The notes under the pieces: model-generated
What the model was told of the DNA's origin: nothing
The model's database searches: none
What the model saw: only the letters and a program-made list of their open reading frames with translations
In this document: piece after piece, positions 1 through 10,470 of the stretch
Position numbering within the stretch: position 1 is the stretch's first letter
How the letters are laid out: each line of letters starts with the position of its first letter
Made by a program: the position numbers and the translations under genes
Source of the DNA: Gryganskiella cystojenkinii
Lineage: Eukaryota > Mortierellomycota > Mortierellomycetes > Mortierellales > Mortierellaceae
Length of the DNA stretch: 60,957 nt
NCBI GenBank assembly: GCA_015852425.1
Contig: JAAAIG010000014.1
Coordinates: forward strand, 764-61,720
Direction: 5' to 3'

Positions 1-287
1 TTTTTTCCTCGCAAAGGGACCGATACCTCATCCACTTTCATCTTTTCTCTCCACTCCACATTCTACATTTCAACACTTGTTACTCTTTCTTTGCTTCATC
101 TCTTCATTCATTCACTTTTTACTCTCATCATCACTCCTACTTCATTCATTCATCTGATCCCATCATCTAACAAACGAAAAGCAAAGCAAAAACACGAACC
201 CTGTCTCACAAAAAAAAACGTTAAAAAATACTCGTCTGTGCTCAGCAGATCATCCGCCCACATTCCTGAACAACAAACCAACCCTGG
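1..287. promoter_or_regulatory. Upstream region of the alpha/beta hydrolase gene
   Basis: Pyrimidine-rich stretch (repeated cttt, tctc and attcatt) directly before the ATG at 288, as expected for a fungal 5' leader. No clear TATA box was seen. Confidence 0.35.
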
Positions 288-2739
288 ATGATTGTTGACC
301 ATATCCTCACGAGAACTGTGGCTCGGTCTTTGAGCTTGCTCTGTCTAGCCGTGCCTGTTGTCGCGACCTTCTTCTTTCTGTATCTTCTGAAATATCGGGA
401 GACACCCCTGGATACTCTCGTACATCAACTCCCTCTTTTCCTTCAACTTCTCCAATCCAATGCCTCCTCATTATCATGCGCAGATGCCCTTGTTCCTACA
501 GCTACCACTACGACTCTAACCATGGGCGTCGTATCTCATTTCAGCAATGCCATTGCAGTACCTTCCTCGCCACCGTCAGTCTTCTGGACCACTTTCGTCA
601 ACAATGAAAACAACATTCCCGACTCTCAAAGTGGTGATTTCACGCTACCGCCGCTCATTAGTGGTTTGCTCACAGTCGCAATGTTCCTGGAAAGATACGG
701 CTACCGGATCTCTGTTGTTCAGATTCCAGGGTATACAACCCTGGAGGTTGTATTCCAATCCCTCCAACAGACCCTCCTGGGACCCTTATTTGCCCTTCTG
801 GCCAGACACCAGGCCCTGAACTGGATCGTGACCGCGATTCACCTGTGGTTGGCCTCCGAGTTAGTATTTTATTTTTATTTCGGCAGACGACTCGCTCAAA
901 TCCAAGGCATGGACAGGGTCTTACAGGGACCGAAAACATCTCGAGATCGCAAGGAGCTCTTTGTGCGGTGTATGGAGACAATCCCTCCGGGTGAGGGGGC
1001 CAAGGAATGGGTCGAGACTTGGTTCGACACTAGCAGGACAGCTCAGCCAGCAAAATTTGAGCAAGTCGGACGATCCAACATGATGCACTGGTGAGTTCTT
1101 ACCTTGTCTGTCTGTTTGTTTTTTGTCTGTCATAGCCTGCGCATTCCATCACTTTTGTCTTTCGAGAAAAAAAAAGTCTTCAAGCAAACGGAGCGCAGTT
1201 ACCTTCGGCAAGGCCGTTTCTCTCCTTGTGTTCGTGGATTGGATAGAACGAGAGTGGATCATGGGTTTCCCTCCCGCTTCTGCCATGCCCCTTCATTTTT
1301 AAAAATGCTGACCGGAAGACCTGGGAACCAGGAACTGCTGATGGTCGAGAAAGAAGGGAAGGCTCTCCGTAATCCGAAAAATCCATCTCATACGACTATT
1401 TCTTGCAATTTTTCGGTTCTTTGTTTAAAATAGGCTGGCTTGGTCCTTCTGGGCGGCAACGCTTGACGAGGTCTTTGAATGTCCCGCAGACATGATGGAG
1501 ATCAACGCAATGGTCGACGCCATCGAGATGGAAAAAGGTATCTGTTTCGCCAATGGATTCAACCCGCAAATTGAGTGCATTCGCCTTGCGTTCGATCCAA
1601 TCATTGCCTCATATCGACCGTTGATCCACTATGCGGTATGTAGCATTCCCTCGTCAAGCCATCATATCTTTGACTACTATTCTTTACCCGTGGCAATTTT
1701 TATTTTTCCCGAGCGGTGAATTTTTTTTCCAATCAACCAATTTTTAACCTCAATTGCCGCTTCTTTTCAGGTGCTTTGGTGTGCGAACGTCATTGCGGGT
1801 ATTGTGTTCCGTCTCCTTGGGTTTGTTCGACACGAGAGCAAAGGCGCAGAGTTGTCCAACAACTACCTGTTTACCGAAAACAGCGGCTCAAGAGCCTTTG
1901 ACCCTCGTACAGACCTCGCTTACTGGCACCGGTCCCCCATTGATCCAGACAACAGGGTTCCTTTGGTCTTTATCCATGGTATTGGCGTCGGTTTGGTTCA
2001 GTACCTTCATTGGATCATGGCCATGACGACCTTGTCCCGACCCATCATCCTGATTGAGGTTTCGTACGCGTCCAGTAATTTCTTCCTTCGAGAGTGCATG
2101 ACACCCGATGACATGTATGTCGCGGTTGAACGCATCCTGAAAGAGGAACAGTACGCCAAAGCTACCTTCATGGGACATTCCCTCGGTACGATTGTCTGCG
2201 CAGCCATCTGTCGTGCCAGCCCTGCATCCTCACCTAAGTCTATCGTCGACGGTTTGATCCTCGCGGATCCCATCTGCTTTTTGACCCTGCATTCGATCGC
2301 CCGAAATTTCGCCTACAGGTCTCCAACAACCGCCAGTGAATTGATCATGGGCCACTTTGCTGCAAGAGAGATCGGGACCTCTTGGTATATCATGCGTCGG
2401 TTCTGTTGGGACCAATGCATAATGTTTCCAATTGCCTGGAAACATCGATCCCGCGTCGTCGAATCATGCTCTTCTAAGTCGTTGTCCTCGTCCTCGTCCT
2501 ATGGAGCACTCCATTTCCAGGGGCGATTGTCGCCCGTATTGCCCAAAAATACGAGGGTGTTCCTGTCCGAGAAGGATAACCTGTTGGACATGGGTATGGT
2601 AGCAGAGTACCTTCGAGACCATGTGGGACTGAAGGAGGAGAAGGAAGAACTGATGATGATGGAGGGTATGGAACACGCCCAGTTCCTGTTACATCCAAAC
2701 TGGTTCCTCAAGGTCTTGAAAGCAGCTCGAGAGTGCTAA
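288..2739 (+). CDS. Membrane-anchored alpha/beta hydrolase (putative lipase/esterase)
   Basis: Three exons, 288-1090, 1434-1635 and 1771-2739, joined by GT-AG introns, give 657 residues. The N-terminal part has a hydrophobic segment near residues 14-37 and another near 180-200, so it is probably membrane-anchored. The C-terminal third carries an alpha/beta-hydrolase fold: an oxyanion-type HG motif (FIHGIG), the nucleophile elbow GHSLG with Ser472, a plausible acid Asp604 in EKDNLLD, and His637 in EGMEHAQ. The family covers lipases, esterases and epoxide hydrolases; the substrate cannot be read from sequence. It converges on the CipC-like gene. The fold call is firm, the substrate unknown. Confidence 0.8.
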
Positions 2740-3342
2740 AACATAATTAGAGAAGTGATTGATGAGAAAGACGGCGAAAGACTTGTTGCCGAACCATATA
2801 ATATTTACCATAGAACATAGATCGCCTTGTAAAGTAGTCCATTATCCCCTAATACATATAATAATATTAATAGAAACCATCAAAGCATCAATGGCCCCAC
2901 TTAAAGTATGCTTATTGATGAGAGTTTCGCGTGTGAACATTTTGTTTGACCACCTCTCTCAGTTTTTCGTCGTCCCCCCTTGCTACTTGCCCAGTGTCAC
3001 AATTTATTAATGCCCAAGTGCCCAATGCGTTCTTGACCCAATTACAGATGGTTGGCTCAGTCTCTTTCCTTCCCGCCCCTTTTCCTTTTCAGTTTTATCC
3101 TTGTCATTTCGCGACATCAAACAATCGACATAAGAGGACAAAGGCACTTACTCAGAGAGCGCAAAAAAAGAGTATTTATTTTCTTTCTGAGGGGAGAACG
3201 TCGAGACCAACAATCCTGGAAGGATTTGATATTTTTTTTTGGATTATATACACGTGGGAAGATTTCTTTTAGTCTGGACAGGGTGAAAAAAGGGACAGAA
3301 AACTCGCGAGGGACAAATTGGAGCTATTCGACCAGTTTTTTT
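2740..3342. other. Convergent 3' intergenic spacer
   Basis: AT-rich spacer between the stop codons of the hydrolase gene (+) and the CipC-like gene (-). It holds A/T runs suited to 3' ends; no supported gene was seen. Confidence 0.5.
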
Positions 3343-3778
3343 TTACTGGGCGTACTCTTGGTCGTAGAGCTCCTCGGCTCTCTTCTTGGCGGCATGCTTG
3401 GCCTTCTCGCGATCAAGAGCATCAAGACCCTTGGACTCGAAGAGCTTGTCGGCCTCGGCACCGGCCAGACCAGCGAGCATCTCCTTGGACAAGGCGTGCT
3501 ATAAAATCATATAAGAGTAATTGAGAGTGCATATGTCCGTCAGTCCGCACTGTCATGGGAAAGAGTCGTGACCACAGCGTCTTTCTAAAAAGAGATATGA
3601 GGAAGGACCAAAAAGCGAAGGAGAAACCCCACGTTACCTTGTCACCAGGGTGCTGCTTCTCGTACATCTTGGCAGCCTGGAAGGCAGCGGCGCCAGCAAT
3701 CAACTCGTGGGTCCAGGTGGAGTGGTGCTTGGCGTTATCGCCGTAAACTTGGTCATGGGATTCACCGAAGCCGAACAT
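3343..3778 (-). CDS. CipC-like / DUF3759 small stress protein
   Basis: Two exons on the minus strand, 3778-3638 and 3498-3343, give a 98-residue protein. It opens with MFGFGES and contains HELIAGAAAFQAAKMYE followed by a basic, alanine-rich helix ending KRAEELYDQEYAQ. This layout matches fungal CipC (concanamycin-induced protein C)/DUF3759 proteins, small soluble proteins of about 100-130 residues that rise under antibiotic, stress or host-contact conditions; their biochemical role is unknown. The single intron has good GT and AG ends and keeps phase 0. A TATA-like CATAAAAAG lies about 125 bp upstream, at about 3904-3912 read on the minus strand. Family assignment is by recognition of the motif order. 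Confidence 0.8.
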
Positions 3779-6062
3779 GTTTGATAAATGTGTTTGATGG
3801 GGATGTGGAAAGTGTGTGTAAAGGGAAAGAGTAAGAAAGATTGGATGAAAGTATGAGAGAGAAAGAGAAAAAAGAAAAAGAAAAATCTCGAGGCTGTTGG
3901 TCTTTTTATGCCATTTTTGATCGTAGATTAGGCGCTTCGAGAGACTAAAGGTTCTCGACTTTTCCCTCTTCGTTTTCTCACGCAACCCAATGTTGCTCGT
4001 GGCGATTTAACAAAAGAAGGGGGAAGCTGTCGTCGAAATTGCCAGGGTATACACCACGTACACGACACGTACGAGAAAAGCGGTGCATGATGGTCCAGGA
4101 GGAGAAGGGCACGGAAACTGACAGGTGATAAGCGCAAAAAGGTGCTCGGAGGAAGCGTAGATACAACTCTGTGGTCTGGGACCAAGGCAAAAACGACTTC
4201 CGAGCCTGAATAATTTGCTTACGCATTTGGTCTTCATCATCTGCCACTAAGTTTTTCTTCATTTTGGTCTTCAGGAACAACCATCGATGTGCGGATCTTG
4301 TTGCTGATTGGATCTCGTCTCTATTTGCTTTTCTGACTTGAGGCACTTGTGCAAAAGGCCAGACAAGTTTTGGAGTGAAAGCCCCCAAAAGCAATTGAAT
4401 ATATTCTATTTTCATTCGTCATATGTACTCACCCTGCAACTCCTGTGCAAGTGGACACACAATAGCCGCATTTGACCTAGTCTGAATGTCTGAATGAATG
4501 ACCAAATTTCTTTCCTTTTTGGCCCAAAAGAAACGTTACCCCAAGAAGGCGCAAGGTCCCTCGCGCTTGGACAGGCACTGTTTGCATGAGAGTCTAAGAC
4601 CCGTGCCTTCTTTTTTTTTTTTTCGCCAGACTTAGAAACCTGCTTTGCACCAAAGCTCAAGGATTGCAAAAAATATTCTTCCGGAACCACAGCCCGTCCC
4701 CTTTTCCATCCCCCCATTATGCACATATATGACATCGCTCGTTCTCGACTCTTAAAAAAAAATCAAGCGGCAACGCTCTCCTTTGACTGGCGCGACACTG
4801 GATCTCGATTACTTGAAACCTTACAGAGTCCCTCCCCCGCTCCCAATTCCGCGCACTCTCTATGGTTGCAATAAGTTATCCCCTCCCCTGAATGACTAAA
4901 ACCCTTTCTACACATCTTCATAGTAAACTACTTTGTTTTTCTTTTGGGCTAGAAAGTCGATAATCTAGCCATTTTTTCTTTTGATTATGCGAGCACCAGA
5001 TAAAAGTTAAAACGATTGGCGTCGGTGATACGTCAACTATCCGTCATAATCTACCTCGTATTATTATCCCACATTAAAGTGATTGTTGTCACCTGTTGTT
5101 TGTTTGGACTAGATGAAATATGGAACGGCGAATGGCCTAAACTTGACATGTTCGACGTCTCTGTGTTTTGATCGTCTGTCCCCTCTTTTTACTCTAACCA
5201 GAAACCGGAAAAGCCAAATGATCCTTTGATAGCCAGGGAAAAAAAATGGAAACAGGTTCGGCTATCATACCGTAAGTGAGCGGTGGACAGTTAGATAGTG
5301 GACGAGAAAGTCAGTTCCACCGCAGTCCTTCGGCCTGTTACTCTCTTACACGTTTTTTTATATATTTTTATTGCCGAGGAGGAGAATTAAAAAATCCAAA
5401 AGAAGGGTAGTGGTCGGACAAGCCTGTCTCATTTCAAAGAAACACTCCTTCCCTCCCAAAAGGACCGAGCAACAGGACTAAGCAACAGGACAATGCGAGA
5501 GTGCATGTCTGTGGCTTAAAGGAGGAGAGGAAAACAATCGTGTGATGGAGAAAAGAGGCAGTGTGCCCGGTAAAAGGGCCTTCGAAGACTGTGACATTGA
5601 ATGGATTGGCCCTTCCCGTTCTAGTCCGACAAGAGAGAAAATTTCCCAAAACATGCTCTAGAAAGTAGGCGGAAGAGCAGGAGATCGAGCTGTTACTATC
5701 GGAGATGGTTGAGTTGAAACCTTGGATCAAAATGTTGCCCCTGCCTGCCATGGATGCCTTGAGGCAAACGTGGTACCACTCGCCTTAACACGCACAATCA
5801 TTTTATTTTTCTACCCAACACCTACGGGCCTTCCTTCGCAGACACGAGAGTGGGATATTTTTCTTACCCAAGGTCCCTCGCATGCATGGGGGGTTATTTT
5901 TAAGTAATCTGATAGCGACTGCGTCAAAAGTCCTGGCTAGATCTAAAATAAAAAGCTTGTGCACTTACGTTTTAATGACCACCTAGGACGGATCTACCCG
6001 CACCATCGTGCCGAGTGTGCCACCCTGTGCGTGAGCAGACGCAAAACAAGCAAAAGGAAAGC
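3779..6062. other. Gene-poor intergenic region
   Basis: About 2.3 kb between the CipC-like start and tRNA-Lys. It contains only short open frames without recognisable motifs or plausible splice pairs (for example one of 145 codons at 3978-4415 on the minus strand), plus A and T runs. The part next to 3779 should hold the CipC-like promoter. No gene is supported. Confidence 0.5.
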
Positions 6063-6134
6063 GCCCAATGTGGGGGTCGAACCCACAACCTTCAGATTAA
6101 GAGTCTGACGCTCTACCGATTGAGCTAACCGGGC
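6063..6134 (-). tRNA. tRNA-Lys (anticodon CTT)
   Basis: The minus strand folds into a complete 72-nt cloverleaf without an intron: acceptor GCCCGGT/ATTGGGC (two G-T pairs), D arm GCTC-GAGC, anticodon stem TCAGA/TCTGA with loop CTCTTAA (anticodon CTT, codon AAG), and T arm GTGGG-TTCGACC-CCCAC. The B box GGTTCGACC is intact. A T4 run follows shortly downstream on the minus strand (6053-6056), fitting an RNA polymerase III terminator. CCA is not encoded, as expected for a eukaryote. Confidence 0.96.
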
Positions 6135-6211
6135 TGTTATTTGTTGGGTACTTGAATACTAAGACATAGAAGAAGTACTTAGAACGGCTATGCCGCAATT
6201 GGTGGCGTAAA

Positions 6212-6240
6212 TGATCACGTGTGACTATATCACGTGATCA
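6212..6240. promoter_or_regulatory. Perfect CACGTG inverted repeat upstream of tRNA-Lys
   Basis: TGATCACGTG (6212-6221) and its exact reverse complement CACGTGATCA (6231-6240) are separated by 9 bp. It lies 78-106 bp upstream of the tRNA-Lys 5' end. The 14-mer ATATCACGTGATCA at 6227-6240 recurs exactly upstream of tRNA-Ile at 9166-9179. The cores match E-box sites bound by bHLH factors such as yeast Cbf1; binding here is not shown. Confidence 0.5.
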
Positions 6241-7675
6241 GCGAAGTTCAGGACCTGAACCCTGGGCGTCAACGGAAACAAGCCGAAGGGAATGTCCTAA
6301 CGACTGACGAGCCACCGTTCAGCGTAGATACCGCGCGCGAGGCTTGGGGAGCGATCAGAGCAGGATTAGGAGAACGGACAGTAAGAGACAGCAAGATAAA
6401 CAGCCGACAAGAACATGGCAAGTTCAGGTGGGCTTTGGGAGGGCTATCAAGACCGCTTTCACGACCTCCATGACGGACTAGCTTGGTACCAAATTCCTTG
6501 GAAGAACGAAGATCTGGCAGGCACAATGCGAAGTCGCCGTCAAATAGGAGAAGTCTGTTGGGATAACGTCCACGAGAAAGCGTACCTGAGGGAGAACAAA
6601 TGACAAGGGGCATGGATGTAGTGGAACACCCCATAGTTTTCTTTGTGACATCGACCCGTACTGGACATTGACAGCGCTCTGTAGTACCGCTGATGAGAGA
6701 GCGTTGAAACTATACCTCGGCCAATTGGCCATCAGGACAGCATGGAAGTACAGGCAGTTCTTGCTACATGACCATGAGATATGTAACAACAGATCACTAG
6801 ACAGTCTTGGTCTTATCTCAGTCGCTCAACTGTCCATTCCTTTCTTGTTTTCTCTCTCTCTCTGTTCCCACTTACCTTATTCCATGTGCAACGTCTGTGG
6901 GCAACGCATTCAAGGATAATAAAACTGGCATCTTTCAATGACTTGTTGTGTTGAAGAAGGAGAATTCTGGATATGAATGAGCTTCTTCAAAGGCGCCATC
7001 TCATCACTGCGTTGTCCAAGCTTAATGCTTGTCAACGGCAGATCCACACTAAACTTCTCCCTTTCCCCTGAATTTTAGTCCCCGCTGTGCATGCTCGTCC
7101 CACCCGCGTTCGTTATTTTTTTATTCCGTCTTAACCCCATTGTGCTTTTGGCATTGATACATTTTACGGGGGTTCTTCGTTTGAATGAGAACTTGTGTAC
7201 GCGCGCCAGAGCAAGAATGGTCCATCCAGCAGAAGCGTTGATGGAACGGGTTTGCGCCTCGATATGAGACACCCAAGGCCAGGCGTATTCTTTTTTATTT
7301 TTATGCCGTTGTTTTAGGCACCTCCACTGGTCGCTTGCTCCCAGGAAAGATAAACCATTAGGTTGTGGATCAGGCTCTTAGGAATCCATGTTTGTCTTAG
7401 CTCATCGCTTTGTGTACAGTACACAACATAAACAACAAATGTGTACAATTGCACACAGGCAGGGCAGCGAAAGCCAGCGGGCCTCGAATCTTGTCCTGCA
7501 CTCTGCTTGCTGCCAACATGTACTCCGCGATGATTGCTTGTCCTCATGTATTCCAATGACAACACTGCATATGTTTAGAAGCCGCGGCTCAAAAGAAACG
7601 AGGAAACCCACAAAATAGCAAGCTTTTCCCCCACCGCCGTTCCCCTTTGCTCTTCACATTCCATGAATATTTTTC
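6241..7675. other. Intergenic region with possible coding relics
   Basis: No gene is supported. A 62-codon frame at 6415-6603 and a second frame from about 6605 to 6800 read as moderately protein-like (aromatic and charged residues, for example CWDNVHEKAYLREN). They are broken by stops, match no family I recognise and have no clear splice sites, so decayed mobile-element or gene remnants are possible. Confidence 0.3.
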
Positions 7676-7683
7676 TATATAAA
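7676..7683 (+). promoter_or_regulatory. TATA box of the TNT-domain gene
   Basis: TATATAAA lies about 93 bp before the ATG at 7776 and is followed by a pyrimidine-rich leader, a usual fungal promoter layout. Confidence 0.5.
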
Positions 7684-7775
7684 CTAACCATCTCCTTGCT
7701 TTTTTTTTTGCTCGCTGGCCCTCCCCTCCCTCCTCCTTTACCCTTCCATCGCTTGACATCGCCTCAGCTTCCACG

Positions 7776-8602
7776 ATGCATTATAACATCCGCCGGATCG
7801 CAGTTCTTGCTGTCATTGTCTGCTCCGCTCTCGTCGTCTCTGCGGCACCGATCACAGAAGTCGATGAAGATACTAGACCCACGTTCGAGTCGGAGAATAA
7901 CTTGAACCGCCAGGTTAGTTTGACAACAACGAACATCATGCACGAGTCTTAGTGCTTATTCTTCCTCCCTACACCTCTGTCCAGTACAAGCCGCCTTCTA
8001 GCAGCACTAACCCATCGCTGTTTCTTTCTTTCCTGCATCAGTGCCCTGATGTGTGCAAAGGTGTCAAACCCTTGAACTCGACCGCTATTTACCTCTGTGG
8101 AGACCCTCGTCTTGGACCCAAGAAGCTCCCCAGGCTCTTCCCCCTGGATGATATCACTCACCCTTACGATCGTTTCGGTGGTCTCTGTGCGGCCGAGTTC
8201 CTCGCCAAGTGGACCGTCAACGGCTCTTACACATACCCACCCAGCAACGGATTCCAGCTGAACACAGACAATCAACCTATTCAGGGCAACATCACTTTGC
8301 TCCCCGGAGCATTGTTGGACCGTTTCGGAAGTGAATACGGCAAATTCCTGTCGCCTGCTGAGGCTCCTTACCCTCAACGCGCTCTCCCACCATCAAACCT
8401 GGACACACCCCAGGGTCCGGACCAGAACAAGTACCCTTATAACTACCATGTTTACAAGGTCGTCAAGAACCTTATTGTCCTCTCTGGTCCGATTGCACCC
8501 TGGTTTGGTCAGGCCGGCCAAGGGGTCCAATACAACACCCAGGACAACATCTTGACACTCATTGCCAACGGGTTCCTCGAGCGCGTTCCTCTGAAGCTAT
8601 AA
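7776..8602 (+). CDS. Secreted NAD glycohydrolase with fungal TNT domain
   Basis: Two exons, 7776-7913 and 8042-8602, give a 232-residue protein. Residues 6-24 form a hydrophobic signal peptide, so it is probably secreted. Cysteines C47 and C51 open the mature region. The C-terminal half shows the TNT-domain order: DRFGSEYG around Arg140, a RALPP segment around Arg159, a Tyr-rich linker, VLSGPIAPWFGQ with Gln203, and a final hydrophobic strand. This family, named for the tuberculosis necrotizing toxin, cleaves NAD(P)+ into nicotinamide and ADP-ribose; secreted fungal members of similar length (Aspergillus and Neurospora surface NADases) are known. Two predicted N-glycosylation sites (NGS, NIT) fit secretion. 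No antitoxin-like gene is adjacent. Enzyme activity is inferred from family. Confidence 0.88.
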
Positions 8603-9165
8603 TTAGACATTCACATGCAATATAAACCTTCACTAATATCTGTGTTTTTAAAAAAAAATTGCGAGGAGGCACAAAGTTTGCAGCTAAATGCCATAACAAG
8701 CCCCAAAAATGGGGAGAGGACGATGGATCGTCGACTTACGAAATGTGCCTTGAAATATCTACATATTTGTTGGGATCGGATCACAAACCTGCTGCCAAAA
8801 AAGGCCGTGCGAACAGAACACAAGGGGTTGTGTGAGAATACAGAGATTTTTTTTACTAGCGCTTTGTCTGCCACCATTTGAGGGTCTAAACTAATAAACA
8901 TCGACTAAAACGAGAAGGCTACGTGCTCCGTGAGGATACCCGTGCGAGAATACAGAGACCGTCGGCAGCAACGTTTATTAACGCCATCAGACGCTCTGTC
9001 TGTTGAGAGCGGACACCGTCTTTGATTCCCAGGGCAATGAACAGTGAACTGTGAAGAGCTTCCTCTACTACAGTACAGCTTTTGGTGCACACAAAAACGT
9101 TTAAAAAAAATACGCGCTTTTTTTGGGCCTCATACAGTATGCAATATACACCCTTAAGATGAATA
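8603..9165. other. Intergenic spacer
   Basis: Spacer between the TNT-domain gene and tRNA-Ile. It holds A and T runs and a 13-bp repeat, GAGAATACAGAGA, found twice (about 8834 and 8946). No gene was seen. Confidence 0.4.
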
Positions 9166-9179
9166 ATATCACGTGATCA
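9166..9179 (+). promoter_or_regulatory. CACGTG element upstream of tRNA-Ile
   Basis: ATATCACGTGATCA lies 59 bp before the tRNA-Ile 5' end. It is identical to the 14-mer upstream of tRNA-Lys and contains the palindrome ATCACGTGAT. Confidence 0.45.
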
Positions 9180-9238
9180 TATGTTCGAGAAGTGCCTTCA
9201 TGAATGTTCGAAAGTTTCCCGGGAAAAAGCTTCAGCAA

Positions 9239-9310
9239 GCTCCGCTAGCTTAGTCGGTAGAGCGTTGTGCTAATAACGCAAAGGTCACAGGTTCGATCCC
9301 TGTGCGGAGC
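9239..9310 (+). tRNA. tRNA-Ile (anticodon AAT)
   Basis: A complete 72-nt cloverleaf without an intron: acceptor GCTCCGC/GCGGAGC with seven Watson-Crick pairs, D arm GCTT-GAGC, anticodon stem TTGTG/CGCAA with loop CTAATAA (anticodon AAT, normally read as IAU after editing), and T arm ACAGG-TTCGATC-CCTGT. The B box GGTTCGATC is intact. A T4 run at 9319-9322 is the likely RNA polymerase III stop. Confidence 0.96.
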
Positions 9311-9499
9311 AGGCATCTCTTTTGCTTCAAGTTCGTGCCATCTTTTTACAAAGTCAAGGGAGGCAGGAGCTTTAAAAGCACGTTGAGCGAAATCGACATC
9401 GACATTGCCCTGCTTTTTGAACACCTGTGGTCCTCCCATAGGAGCCTGAGACTGGGATGCGATCTTAACCGGCTACGTTGTTCACTATCAGAGAACATA

Positions 9500-10270
9500 A
9501 AAATAAATCCGCATTGCGAGGGACAGTCGGCAAGATAAAAAAAAAACACCTGTGGTCCACTGAAGGTCCTCAATATCAGTCATTCAAGCTTCGGGTTAAA
9601 TTGAAATGCGCGCTGGAACGGCATTTCGAGACTCTGGAAGACTTGAAATTCGAGGACCAAGGCCATCCAAAAGATTCCAACTTCCTTGCCAAGGTCGAAT
9701 ATTTTTTTTCCAGTGGTCTGTTATACGTGCATGAGGGGGGAGCAGGGGAAGTCCAGTGAGCCGTCATTGAAGGCGTTGAGGTCGATACAGCAAAAATGAC
9801 GCTCAAAGTTGAACTGGAAGAGGACGACAGCCCACACGAGTCGATTTCAGCAATGATCGATATGCAAAGATCTCTTGATGTATCCACAGGTCAGCCCTGG
9901 GTTTGCCGCGGATTAAAGACATTGGAGGTGGCGGTCAAGTTCAAGAACGAACAGGGAGTAAAAAGGCTGGGATGGATAGGTCTTCTAGATGATTGCCAGA
10001 CCGATGCGGTTACAGCCCGCTGAAAAATCACGCCTTTATTTCGATTTACCGTCTTGGTCTTGCATAACTCCTGTCGGTCAAGGATTTAGAGACTCTGCAA
10101 TCCTTCCAGATAAGCTGAACAACAATCGAAAAAAGGGAGGATATCCAGTGGCTCCTTGACCACCTGCGTATTTTGACCAACATCGCAGCAGAGCTTTACG
10201 CCAACACGAAAAAACCTTGTTCGAAGCTCATGATCGCGTGTTATAGCGCAAGATTAAAGCCGTCTTAAGA
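9500..10270 (+). pseudogene. Decayed F-box/leucine-rich-repeat-like gene fragment
   Basis: One reading frame runs from about 9500 to 10020, broken by an in-frame TGA at 9757-9759; it stays protein-like on both sides and then breaks again. Segments such as QPWVCRGLKTLEVAVKF and FETLEDLKFEDQ follow the Trp-x-Cys, Leu-x-x-Leu rhythm of leucine-rich F-box-type proteins expanded in Mortierella. After 10023 similar segments continue in another frame (LLSVKDLETLQSFQ, then EDIQWLLDHLRILTNI up to about 10260). There is no start codon in context, no F-box and no intact end. Family assignment is recognition only, so it may be another LRR family. Confidence 0.5.
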
Positions 10271-10470
10271 ATGTCCCTGTGTCTGCGTTTTTTTTTCATT
10301 TATTTTTCTGCGGATTTTTTTTGAGGTCATGGTATCGTCGTGAAAGTTGTTATGCGTATAAATGTGCGTGAATGGCAGCCAGGAGTCAGAAACCCAGACT
10401 GTAAAGTAAGATAAATGTGCAGGTCGAAAAAAGAAGTTCGTAAAGCCTTGTGGATGTCGTCCCTTTGATC

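Noticed and set aside
3978..4415. Possible 145-residue gene on the minus strand
   Set aside because: No motif, no promoter or splice context, and residue composition is not convincing.
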